A DNA stretch of 64,000 nucleotides from Deferrisoma camini S3R1 (GCF_000526155.1 NZ_JAFN01000001.1:3660264-3724263), one strand, 5' to 3'; counted from the first letter of the stretch, positions 34,802-45,066 are shown. Made by a program: numbers and translations. Notes: generated by a model from the sequence alone, not told the origin.

Positions 34802-35149
34802 CTACTTTTTGCCGTAGGCCGCGAGGGCCCGGCCGGGCGGGGCCTTGGGAAGGGGGCGGGCGGGGACGAGTTCCTGGCAACGGGCCTCGGCCGCCACGAG
34901 CCGCTCGGTGACGGATCGCAGCTCCTGGAGCGTGGCCGCGAAGCCGGGGGCCTGCCTCGCCTCGGGGGGGGCCCCCTGGACCCGGCCCCAGCACTGGGCA
35001 GCCGCCCCCACGAGGGTCTCCTTGCGGGTCAGGATCTCGATCAGGCGATCGTAGCGGGCGGACCGCAGGCACGCCTCCTGCTCGGCCGTGAGGTCGAGGA
35101 GCTCCCGGTAGAGGGCCAGGCACTTTTTCAGGTCGTCGATCGGATCCAA
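34802..35149 (-). CDS. Probable FlgN-like flagellar chaperone
   Basis: A 115-residue, almost entirely helical protein (LKKCLALYRELLDLTAEQEACLRSARYDRLIEILTRKETLV) matching the size and heptad pattern of FlgN/FliT-type chaperones for hook-filament proteins. Start appears to be a TTG at 35149, as no ATG or GTG fits better. It begins the minus-strand flagellar group and is followed after 150 bases by the FlgM-like gene. That gap contains a repeat-associated hairpin at 34738-34768. Assignment rests on shape and context. Confidence 0.5.
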   Translation of the reverse strand: MDPIDDLKKCLALYRELLDLTAEQEACLRSARYDRLIEILTRKETLVGAAAQCWGRVQGAPPEARQAPGFAATLQELRSVTERLVAAEARCQELVPARPLPKAPPGRALAAYGKK

Positions 35150-35271
35150 TGGAGGGTCTCGTTTCTCGGCATCGCGTGCGACGGCCGGATGGGGGGTCGT
35201 CGCACGGGGCGTTGCCTCGGCCGGCCCGATCCGGTAGGAAAGGGCCCGAACCCTTTGCCCGGAGGCCGCCC

Positions 35272-35538
35272 ATGGGAATCGACCGGTACGATCAGGAGAT
35301 GCACCCGCGCTGCCCGCCCCTCGGGGGCGAGGTCCCTTTCTATCACTGCCGGCGGGTGAACCGCGGGCTCCCCTGTCACCGCATTGTACTGTGCTGGGCC
35401 GACCGGGTCGACATCGCCTCGTTCATCCGGGAGAACTACTCCCAGGAGGAGATCGAGGCCATGAGCCGGCCTCCGGAGTCCCGGCTGGCCGTGATGTTGG
35501 AGACCGCCCAGCGGGTGAAAAAGGAGCGGGGCCGGTGA
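35272..35538 (+). CDS. Conserved hypothetical Cys/His-rich small protein
   Basis: An 88-residue protein with cysteines and histidines spread through its first 45 residues (HPRCPPLGGEVPFYHCRR, LPCHRIVLCW), suggesting a zinc site, then an acidic helical tail (FIRENYSQEEIEAM). The ATG at 35272 follows GGAGG. Its stop overlaps the GTG start of the next gene (GTGA). I recall similar uncharacterised proteins from Desulfuromonadales but cannot name a function. Confidence 0.7.
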   Translation: MGIDRYDQEMHPRCPPLGGEVPFYHCRRVNRGLPCHRIVLCWADRVDIASFIRENYSQEEIEAMSRPPESRLAVMLETAQRVKKERGR

Positions 35539-36017
35539 CCGGGCCGGTGATCTACGTGGACGCCGACGGCTGCCCGGTCAAGGACGAGGTGTACCGGGTG
35601 GCCCGCCGGGTCGGAGCCCGGGTGTACGTGGTGAGCGCACGGCCCCTGGCCGTGCCCAAGGACCCCCAGATCCAGGCCGTGGGGGCGGGGGGCGCGTTCG
35701 ACGCGGCCGACGACTGGATCGCCGAGCGGGTGGGGCCGGGGAGCGTGGTCGTGACCACCGACGTGCCCCTGGCTGCCCGGTGCGTGGACAAAGGGGCCTG
35801 GGTTCTCGGCCCCAAGGGAAACCTGTTCACGCCCCACAACATCGGGGAGGCCCTGGCCCGGCGGGAGCTCAACGAGCAGCTGCGCCAGATGGGTCTGCCC
35901 GCTGGAGGCCCCGCCCCGTTCCAGAAGGCGGATCGGTCCCGCTTCCTCCAGCGCCTGGACGAGGTTCTCCAGGCGATCCGCCGGGGGATCGCATCGCCTC
36001 CTGCGACGTACTACTGA
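35535..36017 (+). CDS. YaiI/YqxD (UPF0178) family protein
   Basis: A 160-residue protein of the DUF188 family with the N-terminal VDADGCPVKDEVYRVA and the internal VVTTDVPLAARCVDKGAWVLGPKG, both diagnostic. The fold is PIN-like, which suggests nuclease or nucleic-acid binding, but the activity is unproven. The GTG start overlaps the stop of the preceding small gene, so the two are coupled. Confidence 0.88.
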   Translation: MTGPVIYVDADGCPVKDEVYRVARRVGARVYVVSARPLAVPKDPQIQAVGAGGAFDAADDWIAERVGPGSVVVTTDVPLAARCVDKGAWVLGPKGNLFTPHNIGEALARRELNEQLRQMGLPAGGPAPFQKADRSRFLQRLDEVLQAIRRGIASPPATYY

Positions 36018-36314
36018 CCGGCGGCCAGAGAGGCGGGCTCCCGGCTTGCCAAGACCTTCAAACGTATTGCCAGGGCACGGGGTGGGGGCCTGGTTCCGGC
36101 CGGGCGCGAGTGCAGCATCCGATCGCCGCGCCTTCTCATGCCGCCGCTTGCCCGTCGATCCATGCCACGATAGCGGAAACCTTGGGATCCTGAGGGGATC
36201 CGCACGTTCGGAGGACGCGGCGAGCGAAGGGGCCGCACCCGGCGCTCCACCAGACCCCCACCCCGTGCTCCCCGAGGGGAAGGGAGGACGGGCCTTGGAA
36301 TATTTTCGTTGGAA
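36018..36314. repeat. Composite intergenic repeat next to the insertion sequence
   Basis: About 300 bases without a gene. The segment at 36083-36140 (core CCTGGTTCCGGCCGGGCGCG) resembles 5610-5662 and 34745-34790. The segment at 36214-36257 aligns to 5739-5782 with only about five mismatches in 44 bases (shared core AAGGGGCCGCAC). It may be a REP- or MITE-like family. The final TTCGTTGGAA also abuts the stop codon of the FlgN-like gene at 34802. Confidence 0.65.
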
Positions 36315-36318
36315 TTAG

Positions 36319-37858
36319 TTCTACTTTGTCAGATTTTCATAACGCTTGGCTTTGATTGGCTTTTCTGGTGTGCGATGCCATCGCGGATGCCCTTCGCCGG
36401 TGACGTCGGGCCATCTGCGCCAAGGCGTCTTCCAGTGTCGCGTTCGCGCGCGGCAGCAAAACGCTGAGCACTTCCCGCACGTCGCGCGCGCTCAACAAGG
36501 GGAACGCACCACGATGCTTTCGGCGTGCCTCCAACAAGAACAACAACGCCATCAGCACCATCGCCATGTGGTGATGCCACCCCTGCCACAACCGCACCTG
36601 ATACTCGGCCATGCCCACTTCGCTCTTGGCCTCCTGCAGGCTTCGCTCCACCCAATAGCGCTGCCCCTGCATGTACGCCAATCGCCGCACCGACGTCTGC
36701 TCCGGCGCGTTGCTCAGCGTGTACTTGATCTCCCCCGGGTTGCGCACCGAGCGCCGCACAATCAGGTGCCAGCAGTGGGCCTTGGACTCCCGCCCGTCCC
36801 ACACCCACACTCTGCGGTGAAGCACCTCCACCCACAGTGGGCCCTTCGTGGAGTCCCGATACGACAAACGCCGCCAGGCCTCCCCCGGTTGGTTGCGCAC
36901 CCACGCATCCACCCGGATCGGTTCCGGCCCCTGCGCCCGAGGCCGTTGGGGCGCTCTCCCACGCGCACTGCGCCGCGGGGGTACCTGGGGCCGAGGATCC
37001 TCCAGGTAGATCCGCTGGGACGCCTTCACATCCACCACGAACACTTCCCCGTCGGCGTCCAACCCCCGCAGGAACTTCGGGTCGGCCCCGTAGAACGAAT
37101 CTGCCCCCACCCAGGCGAACTCCACCCCCAGGCGCCGGGCGTGCCGAACCATCTCCAAGGCCAGTTCCGGTTTGGTGCGATACCCCCGCTCGGCTTCCGG
37201 AACCTTCGCCCGCTTGCACCGGGCCGAATCCTCGGCCCACGCCTTCGGCAGGTACAGCCGTGCATCGGTGAGCGTCACCTCCCCGTCGCGGGCCAGGGCG
37301 GCAAACACGCCCACCTGGCAGTTCTCCACCTTGCCCAGGCGCCCACACCACTGGCGCGCAACGCCAACCGATCGGTCGCCCTTCTTGGGGAACCCACTTT
37401 CGTCCACGATCAGACACGTGTTGGGGGAGCCTCCCAACAACCGGTCGGCGTCACGGGCCACATGGTCGATCACCTCGCGGTGATCCCACGGGGAGTACGA
37501 CACAAAATGCTGCAGGCGTTGGTCGTCGGCGTCCGGAACGACTTCTGCGATGCGCTCCATGTTTCGCTTCCGGGCTTGCGCCAAGCCGGCAAAATACGCC
37601 TCGGCGGCCTTCACGCACGAGCGGGTACGAGAGGTGAAATGCGATCGGTAGCGTGCTGTGAACCGATCCAGGTCGTGCTCCAACTCCGCGAGGGGGTGAG
37701 GGGAGCTGGCTAGATTAGAAGAATTATTACCTAGTCAGTTCCGATTTAGTAATCATTCTAATCCTCCTTTTATTTCAAAGTGTTACGATGAATCCCAGAG
37801 CTACTATACTTCCGGACCCGCTCTTTGCCAAGGCCTCGGCGAATCTGACAAAGTAGAA
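36319..37858. mobile_element. Complete IS701-type insertion sequence
   Basis: A 1540-base element bounded by perfect 17-base terminal inverted repeats (TTCTACTTTGTCAGATT at the left, its complement at 37842-37858). It is flanked by the direct repeat TTAG (36315-36318 and 37859-37862), which fits the YTAR target preference of the IS701 family. The right-hand TTAG contains the stop codon (TAA on the minus strand) of the oxidoreductase gene, so insertion left that gene intact. Confidence 0.93.
36337..37683 (-). CDS. IS701-family DDE transposase
   Basis: A 448-residue transposase filling the element. The DDE residues are suggested by IVDESGFPKKG, VGADSFYGAD and the C-terminal RSLQEAKSEVGMAEYQVR, the usual spacing of the IS701 group. 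The reading frame is unbroken, so the element may be active. The only start in the right place is a TTG at 37683; codons further upstream run to a stop at 37735-37737 without ATG or GTG. Its stop lies 18 bases inside the left end. Confidence 0.92.
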   Translation of the reverse strand: MEHDLDRFTARYRSHFTSRTRSCVKAAEAYFAGLAQARKRNMERIAEVVPDADDQRLQHFVSYSPWDHREVIDHVARDADRLLGGSPNTCLIVDESGFPKKGDRSVGVARQWCGRLGKVENCQVGVFAALARDGEVTLTDARLYLPKAWAEDSARCKRAKVPEAERGYRTKPELALEMVRHARRLGVEFAWVGADSFYGADPKFLRGLDADGEVFVVDVKASQRIYLEDPRPQVPPRRSARGRAPQRPRAQGPEPIRVDAWVRNQPGEAWRRLSYRDSTKGPLWVEVLHRRVWVWDGRESKAHCWHLIVRRSVRNPGEIKYTLSNAPEQTSVRRLAYMQGQRYWVERSLQEAKSEVGMAEYQVRLWQGWHHHMAMVLMALLFLLEARRKHRGAFPLLSARDVREVLSVLLPRANATLEDALAQMARRHRRRASAMASHTRKANQSQAL

Positions 37859-39922
37859 TTAGCAACCCACCCTCCGCACCGCACACAACAGGGCCTTCAT
37901 CTGGGGGTAGCCGAAGATCGGCTCCCGGCATCGGGCGTCCGTGAGCCGGTTTGCGTTCCGATCGCCTTCCCACCCGTGGGGCACGAACACCACGCCTTCC
38001 GCGACCCGGGGATCCACCCGCACCCGCATGCGCACCCGTCCCCGGTCGGTCTCGATCTCGGCCAGGTCGCCGTCGCGCAGGCCCTGGAGGGCCGCGGTCT
38101 CGGGGCCGATCTCGGCGTAGGGTTCCGGGCTGTGTTGCACGAGCCGCCGGATCCCCCGGAACTGGCTGTGGGTGTAGTAGTAGTTCCGGTGGCCCGTGGT
38201 CAGGATCAAGGGGTAGCGCTGCCTGAGCTCGGGCGGGGCGCCGAGGGGGCTTCGTTCCGGCTCCAGGTACACCGGCAGGGGGGCGGCGCCGGCACAGGCC
38301 ATGGCCTCGCTGTAGATCTCGATCTTCCCCGAGGGGGTGGGCAGGCTCGGGGGCATCTCGTACCTCTTCTCGCCGTAGAAGGCCCCCTCGGGTTTCTCGT
38401 GGAGGAGCTCGTCGAAGGTGAGGCCCGTGGTTTCGAGCTCGAACCGGACGAACTCCTCCTCCGTACGCCAGGGGAAGTGCTCCTCCAGGCCCAGCCGCCG
38501 GGCCAGCTGGGTGAACACCCACCACTCGGAACGGGACTCCCCAAGGGGCTCGATGCACCTCTTCCGGAGCATCATGTACGGCAGGCAGTGGCACACGTTG
38601 TATGTGTAGGCCACGCCCCATTTCTCCAGGTGGGAGCAGGCCGGAAGCACGTAGTGGGCCTCTCGTGCGGTCTCGGTCAGGAACAGGTCGTGGACCACCA
38701 GCAGGTCCAGCCTACGGAACGCCTCCCGGAACGCGTTCGAATCGGGCATGGAGACCAGGGGGTTGCCCCCCACCACGTAGAACGCCTTGAGCCGCTCGGG
38801 AACCGCCTCGGGCACCTTGGTCACGACCCCGTAGGGGCTCTTTCGGCCCCACAGGTCCACGAACAGGGGGTACTCGTCGGAACCCAGCGGATCCCCGGAC
38901 ACCCCGAGGCCCACGTTGCCGAACCGGGGGCGGGGGCTGATCACCCACCCCCCCGGCACGTTGATGTTTCCGGTGATCACCTGGAGCACCGAGAACGCCC
39001 GGCTCGCCTGCACCCCGGCCGCGGTCTGATCCTGGGTGCAGGTGCCCTGGTAGATGCTGGCGCCCTTGGTCCTGGCCATCCATCGGGCCAGTTCCCGGAT
39101 CCTCTCGGCCGGAACCCAGGTGAGCTCCTCGGCCCACTCGGGGGTGAACGGCCGTACGTGCTCCACGAGCCGGTCGAACCCGATCGCGAACGCCTCGACG
39201 AACCGCCGATCGTACAGCTCGCTTGCGACGATCTCGTGGATCATGGCCAAGGCCATGGCCGCGTCCGACCCGGGCCGGATCCGCAGGTACAGGTCGGCCC
39301 GGTCGGCCAGGGGGATCCGACGGGGATCGATGACCACCAGTTTGGCCCCCCGGGCCAGGTTCCGCTCGATGGCCAGCTTCAGGGGGAAGTCGCTGGCATC
39401 GGGGTTGTGGCCCCACAGGATGTAGAGCTTGGAGTCGAGCTCCTCGGTCGGGTACTTGCCGAAGGTGATCTGGCGGGCCCGGATGCGCATCCGGTAGCAC
39501 ACGCTCTCCACCGAGAAGAAGTTGGGGGAGCCGAAGGCCGCCTTGAACCGCTGGGCCAGGCCGGCCATCTCCAGGTTCTCGACCCCGATGGACCCGCTGA
39601 ACATCCCGAGCACCTGGGGCCCGAACTCCCGGCGCAGCCGGTCGAGCCGGGCGGCGATCTCGTCGAGGGCCTGCTCCCACGAGATCTCCCGGAACCCACC
39701 TTCCACCTTTTTCAGCGGGTTGAGGATTCGGTCGGGATGGTAGACGTTCTCGAGGGCCGCCTCGCCCCGTGGGCACAGGCGGCCCCGGTTCAGCGGGTGG
39801 GACTCGAGCCCCTCCACCGCCACGGCCCGTCCGTTCTCCACGGTCACCTTGCATCCGCAACTGTGGTAGCACAGGGTGCAGTCGGTGTAGACCACGCGGG
39901 TGTCGGCAGCGGTGTCGCGCAT
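37859..39922 (-). CDS. Molybdopterin (Mo/W) oxidoreductase, soluble type
   Basis: A 687-residue DMSO-reductase-family enzyme. An N-terminal [4Fe-4S] site is formed by C15, C18, C22 and C50, and C142 (SVESVCYRMR) sits where the metal-binding residue is expected, so the metal is probably cysteine-ligated. QGTCTQDQTAAG, GNINVPGGWV and TPSGKIEIYS are typical cofactor-contact segments. There is no twin-arginine or other signal peptide, so it is cytoplasmic. Its layout and several segments recall acetylene hydratase and formate dehydrogenase-like enzymes, but the substrate is unknown and no partner subunit is adjacent. An insertion sequence abuts its stop codon without harming it. Confidence 0.88.
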   Translation of the reverse strand: MRDTAADTRVVYTDCTLCYHSCGCKVTVENGRAVAVEGLESHPLNRGRLCPRGEAALENVYHPDRILNPLKKVEGGFREISWEQALDEIAARLDRLRREFGPQVLGMFSGSIGVENLEMAGLAQRFKAAFGSPNFFSVESVCYRMRIRARQITFGKYPTEELDSKLYILWGHNPDASDFPLKLAIERNLARGAKLVVIDPRRIPLADRADLYLRIRPGSDAAMALAMIHEIVASELYDRRFVEAFAIGFDRLVEHVRPFTPEWAEELTWVPAERIRELARWMARTKGASIYQGTCTQDQTAAGVQASRAFSVLQVITGNINVPGGWVISPRPRFGNVGLGVSGDPLGSDEYPLFVDLWGRKSPYGVVTKVPEAVPERLKAFYVVGGNPLVSMPDSNAFREAFRRLDLLVVHDLFLTETAREAHYVLPACSHLEKWGVAYTYNVCHCLPYMMLRKRCIEPLGESRSEWWVFTQLARRLGLEEHFPWRTEEEFVRFELETTGLTFDELLHEKPEGAFYGEKRYEMPPSLPTPSGKIEIYSEAMACAGAAPLPVYLEPERSPLGAPPELRQRYPLILTTGHRNYYYTHSQFRGIRRLVQHSPEPYAEIGPETAALQGLRDGDLAEIETDRGRVRMRVRVDPRVAEGVVFVPHGWEGDRNANRLTDARCREPIFGYPQMKALLCAVRRVGC

Positions 39923-40032
39923 GGCATCTCTCCAGGGGATGGGGGGAAGTCCCTCAGGCCCCTGCGGGGCCTTCAGAGACTGGAGACCGGAAACTCGAGA
40001 TTATCGAACCGGGCCGCAGGGCCGGGGCCGGA

Positions 40033-40046
40033 GACCGACGACCGAA
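40033..40046. repeat. Degenerate heptamer repeat, 2 units
   Basis: Two contiguous heptamers (GACCGAC, GACCGAA) upstream of the oxidoreductase and aconitase genes, matching the arrays at 5867, 7669 and 27868. Confidence 0.5.
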
Positions 40047-40117
40047 AGACCCAAGCGAGTACGTTACTACTCCCGCCCGGCACACAAAAGGGTCGATGGG
40101 TCCCCTGCCCCGGTCGT

Positions 40118-40135
40118 TGTCGCCTCGGGGCGACA
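40118..40135. promoter_or_regulatory. Putative activator site before aconitase (TGTC-N10-GACA)
   Basis: The hairpin-like inverted repeat TGTCGCC-TCGG-GGCGACA contains the same TGTC-N10-GACA core as the site at 2318-2335. It is centred about 109 bases before the predicted start of the sigma-54 promoter at 40210-40225, an ideal enhancer distance. Confidence 0.55.
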
Positions 40136-40209
40136 GAATTCCCGCGAGGCCGGCAGCTGGAGCGGGCACGGGCGATGATTCGTCCCGGGAAAACAGGAGG
40201 TTGTGTGGA

Positions 40210-40225
40210 TGGCACGCGCCCTGCT
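40210..40225 (+). promoter_or_regulatory. Sigma-54 (-24/-12) promoter of the aconitase unit
   Basis: TGGCACG-N4-CTGCT matches consensus apart from one base, with the required ten bases between GG and GC. Predicted start near 40236 gives a leader of about 260 bases before acnA, containing a 31-codon open frame. Confidence 0.72.
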
Positions 40226-40301
40226 TGGAGTGGGCTGGTGAGGGCGGTAGGCGGCCGCTCCAGATTTCCCTTTTCCCGATTCCGTCCCCCAGGAGACGTC
40301 C

Positions 40302-40397
40302 ATGCGTTGCCGTTCCCACCGTCTGGTGTTCCTGTCCGATCGGTTCGTGTGTCGCTACTGCGGCTGGGTGTGGCGGGTCACCCGCCGGTGGGGGTGA
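40302..40397 (+). CDS. Possible 31-residue CxxC small protein or leader peptide
   Basis: A short frame with ATG at 40302, preceded by AGGAG at six bases, encodes MRCRSHRLVFLSDRFVCRYC followed by GWVWRVTRRWG. C18 and C21 form a CxxC pair and the protein is very basic. It is the first frame after the sigma-54 promoter and lies 97 bases before acnA. A 6-base-pair hairpin (GGCGGG / CCCGCC, 40372-40386) covers its last codons. It could be a real small protein, a regulatory leader peptide, or chance. Confidence 0.35.
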   Translation: MRCRSHRLVFLSDRFVCRYCGWVWRVTRRWG

Positions 40398-40494
40398 CGC
40401 CGAGAGGCGACAGGGGCGGCCCCTTGCGAAGGCCACGGCGGTGTGGAATCCTTTGCGGCTCTTCATGTGACCCCAGCCCAGGAGGAGCCGCACG

Positions 40495-43272
<2,778 letters not shown>

Positions 43273-43519
43273 TACCAAGTCGCGTTCAAAGCTATTGCCC
43301 CCCTGATCAGAGGGGCAAGGGTCCTGTCGGAGAGCCGGGCGCGGCCGTGTCAGGGCCCAGGATTCAGAGGACAGTGGACAGAAGAATCGCAGGAGCGGTT
43401 TTCCCTGTCTTCTGTCCACCGAGCCCTGATTCCTGAAAGGCAGGTCCCTTGCCCCGCCTCCGGCTGGGTACCCTATGGATGGCAACTTGCGCATGAGCCG
43501 GCCCCCCGGGTGCCAGGGG
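43273..43519. other. Convergent gap with two inverted repeats
   Basis: A 24-base imperfect palindrome (TTGCCCC ... GGGGCAA, centre CTGATCAG, 43295-43318) follows acnA. A separate perfect 12-base inverted repeat (GTGGACAGAAGA at 43374-43385, complement at 43408-43419) follows it. Neither has a T run, though either may end transcription of the two converging units. No gene is seen. Confidence 0.5.
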
Positions 43520-44305
43520 TCAACCGTCCCCCAGTACGAATCGGCCCTCCCGGTCGAAGGCGCGGCGGTACCCGGCTACCAGGGACAGCACCGAGCCCAC
43601 GGCGGTGGCCGCCGAGATCATCAGGAGCACCACGATCTGGTAGGCGGCCGCCACCCGGGGGTCGGTGCCCGAGAGCACCTGGCCGGTCATCATCCCCGGG
43701 ATGAACACGATTCCGGCCGCCGCCATGGAGTTGAGGGTGGGGATCAGCCCGGCCCGCAGGGCGGAGCGGGCGCTGGGGAGCACGGTCTCCCAGGGGGTGG
43801 CCCCGAGGGCCAGGAGGGCCTCGATCTCGCGGGTGCGGGACCGCAGGTCGGCGAACAGCCGGTCGAGGCACACGGCCACGCCGTTCAGGGAGTTCCCGAT
43901 GACCATGCCCCCGATGGGAATCACGTACCGGGGCTCCCACCAGGGGTCCACCCGGACCACGAGAGCGGTCACGGCCAGGGTCACGGTGAAGCCGGAGACC
44001 GCCAGAGCCCCAAGGCCCCGCAGGAACAGCCCGGGCGGGGCCCCCCTGAGCCGGGCGGTCAGGGTCTGGGCGGCCACCACGATCATCCCCCCGAGAATGC
44101 CGAGCACCAGCCACGGGGTGCCCACCCCGAACACCCACCGCAGCACGAACCCCAAGGCGAGAAGCTGCACGTAGGCCCGCGCCGCAGCCGCCAGGATCGA
44201 CCGGGTGAGCCCCAGCGCGAGGGCCAGCGACAGACCCGCTGCCGCGGCGAGAAAGCCCGAGGCCAATGCGAGCTGGCCGGGACCGATGGGGATCGCCCCG
44301 CTCAC
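43520..44305 (-). CDS. fetB: FetB-type ABC exporter permease
   Basis: A 261-residue membrane protein with about seven helices and the family segment VIPIGGMVIGNSLNGVAV, followed by the cytoplasmic loop LALGATPWE that contacts the ATPase, and the TAAAGIVFIPGMMTGQ-like helix. FetAB exports iron and protects E. coli against oxidative stress. The GTG at 44305 overlaps the fetA stop by four bases (GTGA), so the two are coupled. Upstream in-frame codons lie inside fetA and are ignored. Confidence 0.88.
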   Translation of the reverse strand: MSGAIPIGPGQLALASGFLAAAAGLSLALALGLTRSILAAAARAYVQLLALGFVLRWVFGVGTPWLVLGILGGMIVVAAQTLTARLRGAPPGLFLRGLGALAVSGFTVTLAVTALVVRVDPWWEPRYVIPIGGMVIGNSLNGVAVCLDRLFADLRSRTREIEALLALGATPWETVLPSARSALRAGLIPTLNSMAAAGIVFIPGMMTGQVLSGTDPRVAAAYQIVVLLMISAATAVGSVLSLVAGYRRAFDREGRFVLGDG

Positions 44306-44955
44306 CCCGCCGCCTCCCACCGGCCGTCCCGGATGCGATACCGCCGGGCGACGCCGGGCCAGGGCGCCCCGTGCCCGGCGACCACGGCCGCTCCGCCCGC
44401 GGCGGCGAACTGGGCCACCCTCCGGCACACCCGGCCGGCCGCGTCGGGGTCCAGGTTGGCTCCGGGTTCGTCGAGCAGGAGCACCCTGGGTCCGGCCAGC
44501 AGGGCGCGGATCAGGGCGAGGCGGGCCAGCTGCCCCTGGCTCAGTTCCCCCACCGACCGGTCGAGCCCGATGTCTGCGAGGCCCAGTGCATCGAGCTCCG
44601 TCCGGAACGTGTCAGGGCCCGGGGGCCGGGCCTCCCGCCGCACCCGCAGGCCCCAGGGGGCCTCGAGGTCCGGGGCCACGCGGTCGGCCAGGCCGACGGG
44701 GGGGAACGGCACGAGCGTGACCCACGCCCGCCACCGGTGGGGGGCGACGTCCCGGGCCCTCTGCCCCTGAAACCGGAGCTCCCCCTCCCAGGGGGTGAGC
44801 CGGGCCAGGGCACGGAGCACGGTGGTCTTGCCGGCGCCGGACGCCCCCTCCACCCACACCACCTCGCCCGGCCCGAGCCGCAGCTCCACCCCGGACACCA
44901 CGGTGTCCCCCCCCGCCAGGGCCTTCATCCCGTTCGCCTCGAGGATCGGCTCCAC
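44302..44955 (-). CDS. fetA: FetA-type ABC transporter ATPase
   Basis: A 217-residue ATPase with Walker A GASGAGKTT, signature LSQGQLARL, Walker B RVLLLDEPGANLDPD and an H-loop in VAGHGAP. It pairs with the permease encoded by the overlapping next gene. The signature has glutamine in place of the usual second glycine (LSQGQ), which is common in this family. The start is a GTG at 44955 preceded by GGAGGG. It is divergent from the outer-membrane/cytochrome genes. Confidence 0.9.
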   Translation of the reverse strand: MEPILEANGMKALAGGDTVVSGVELRLGPGEVVWVEGASGAGKTTVLRALARLTPWEGELRFQGQRARDVAPHRWRAWVTLVPFPPVGLADRVAPDLEAPWGLRVRREARPPGPDTFRTELDALGLADIGLDRSVGELSQGQLARLALIRALLAGPRVLLLDEPGANLDPDAAGRVCRRVAQFAAAGGAAVVAGHGAPWPGVARRYRIRDGRWEAAG

Positions 44956-45019
44956 CTCTCTCGCCCTCCGCGCCGGATCCCGGCCACTGTGCCGGCCGGC
45001 CCGGGGGACGTCAAGGGGT

Positions 45020-45066
45020 GGTCATTGGATGGCCACCTCCGGTGGCAACCTGGTCGTCCAGTGACC
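45020..45066 (+). promoter_or_regulatory. Structured leader element before the cytochrome genes
   Basis: A 10-base-pair outer helix (GGTCATTGGA with TCCAGTGACC, one G-U pair) encloses a 6-base-pair hairpin (GCCACC-TCC-GGTGGC) and a one-sided 10-base bulge AACCTGGTCG. It lies 260 bases before the barrel gene in the divergent gap with fetA. It could be an RNA regulator or, as DNA, an operator. It does not match a riboswitch class I can name. Confidence 0.4.
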
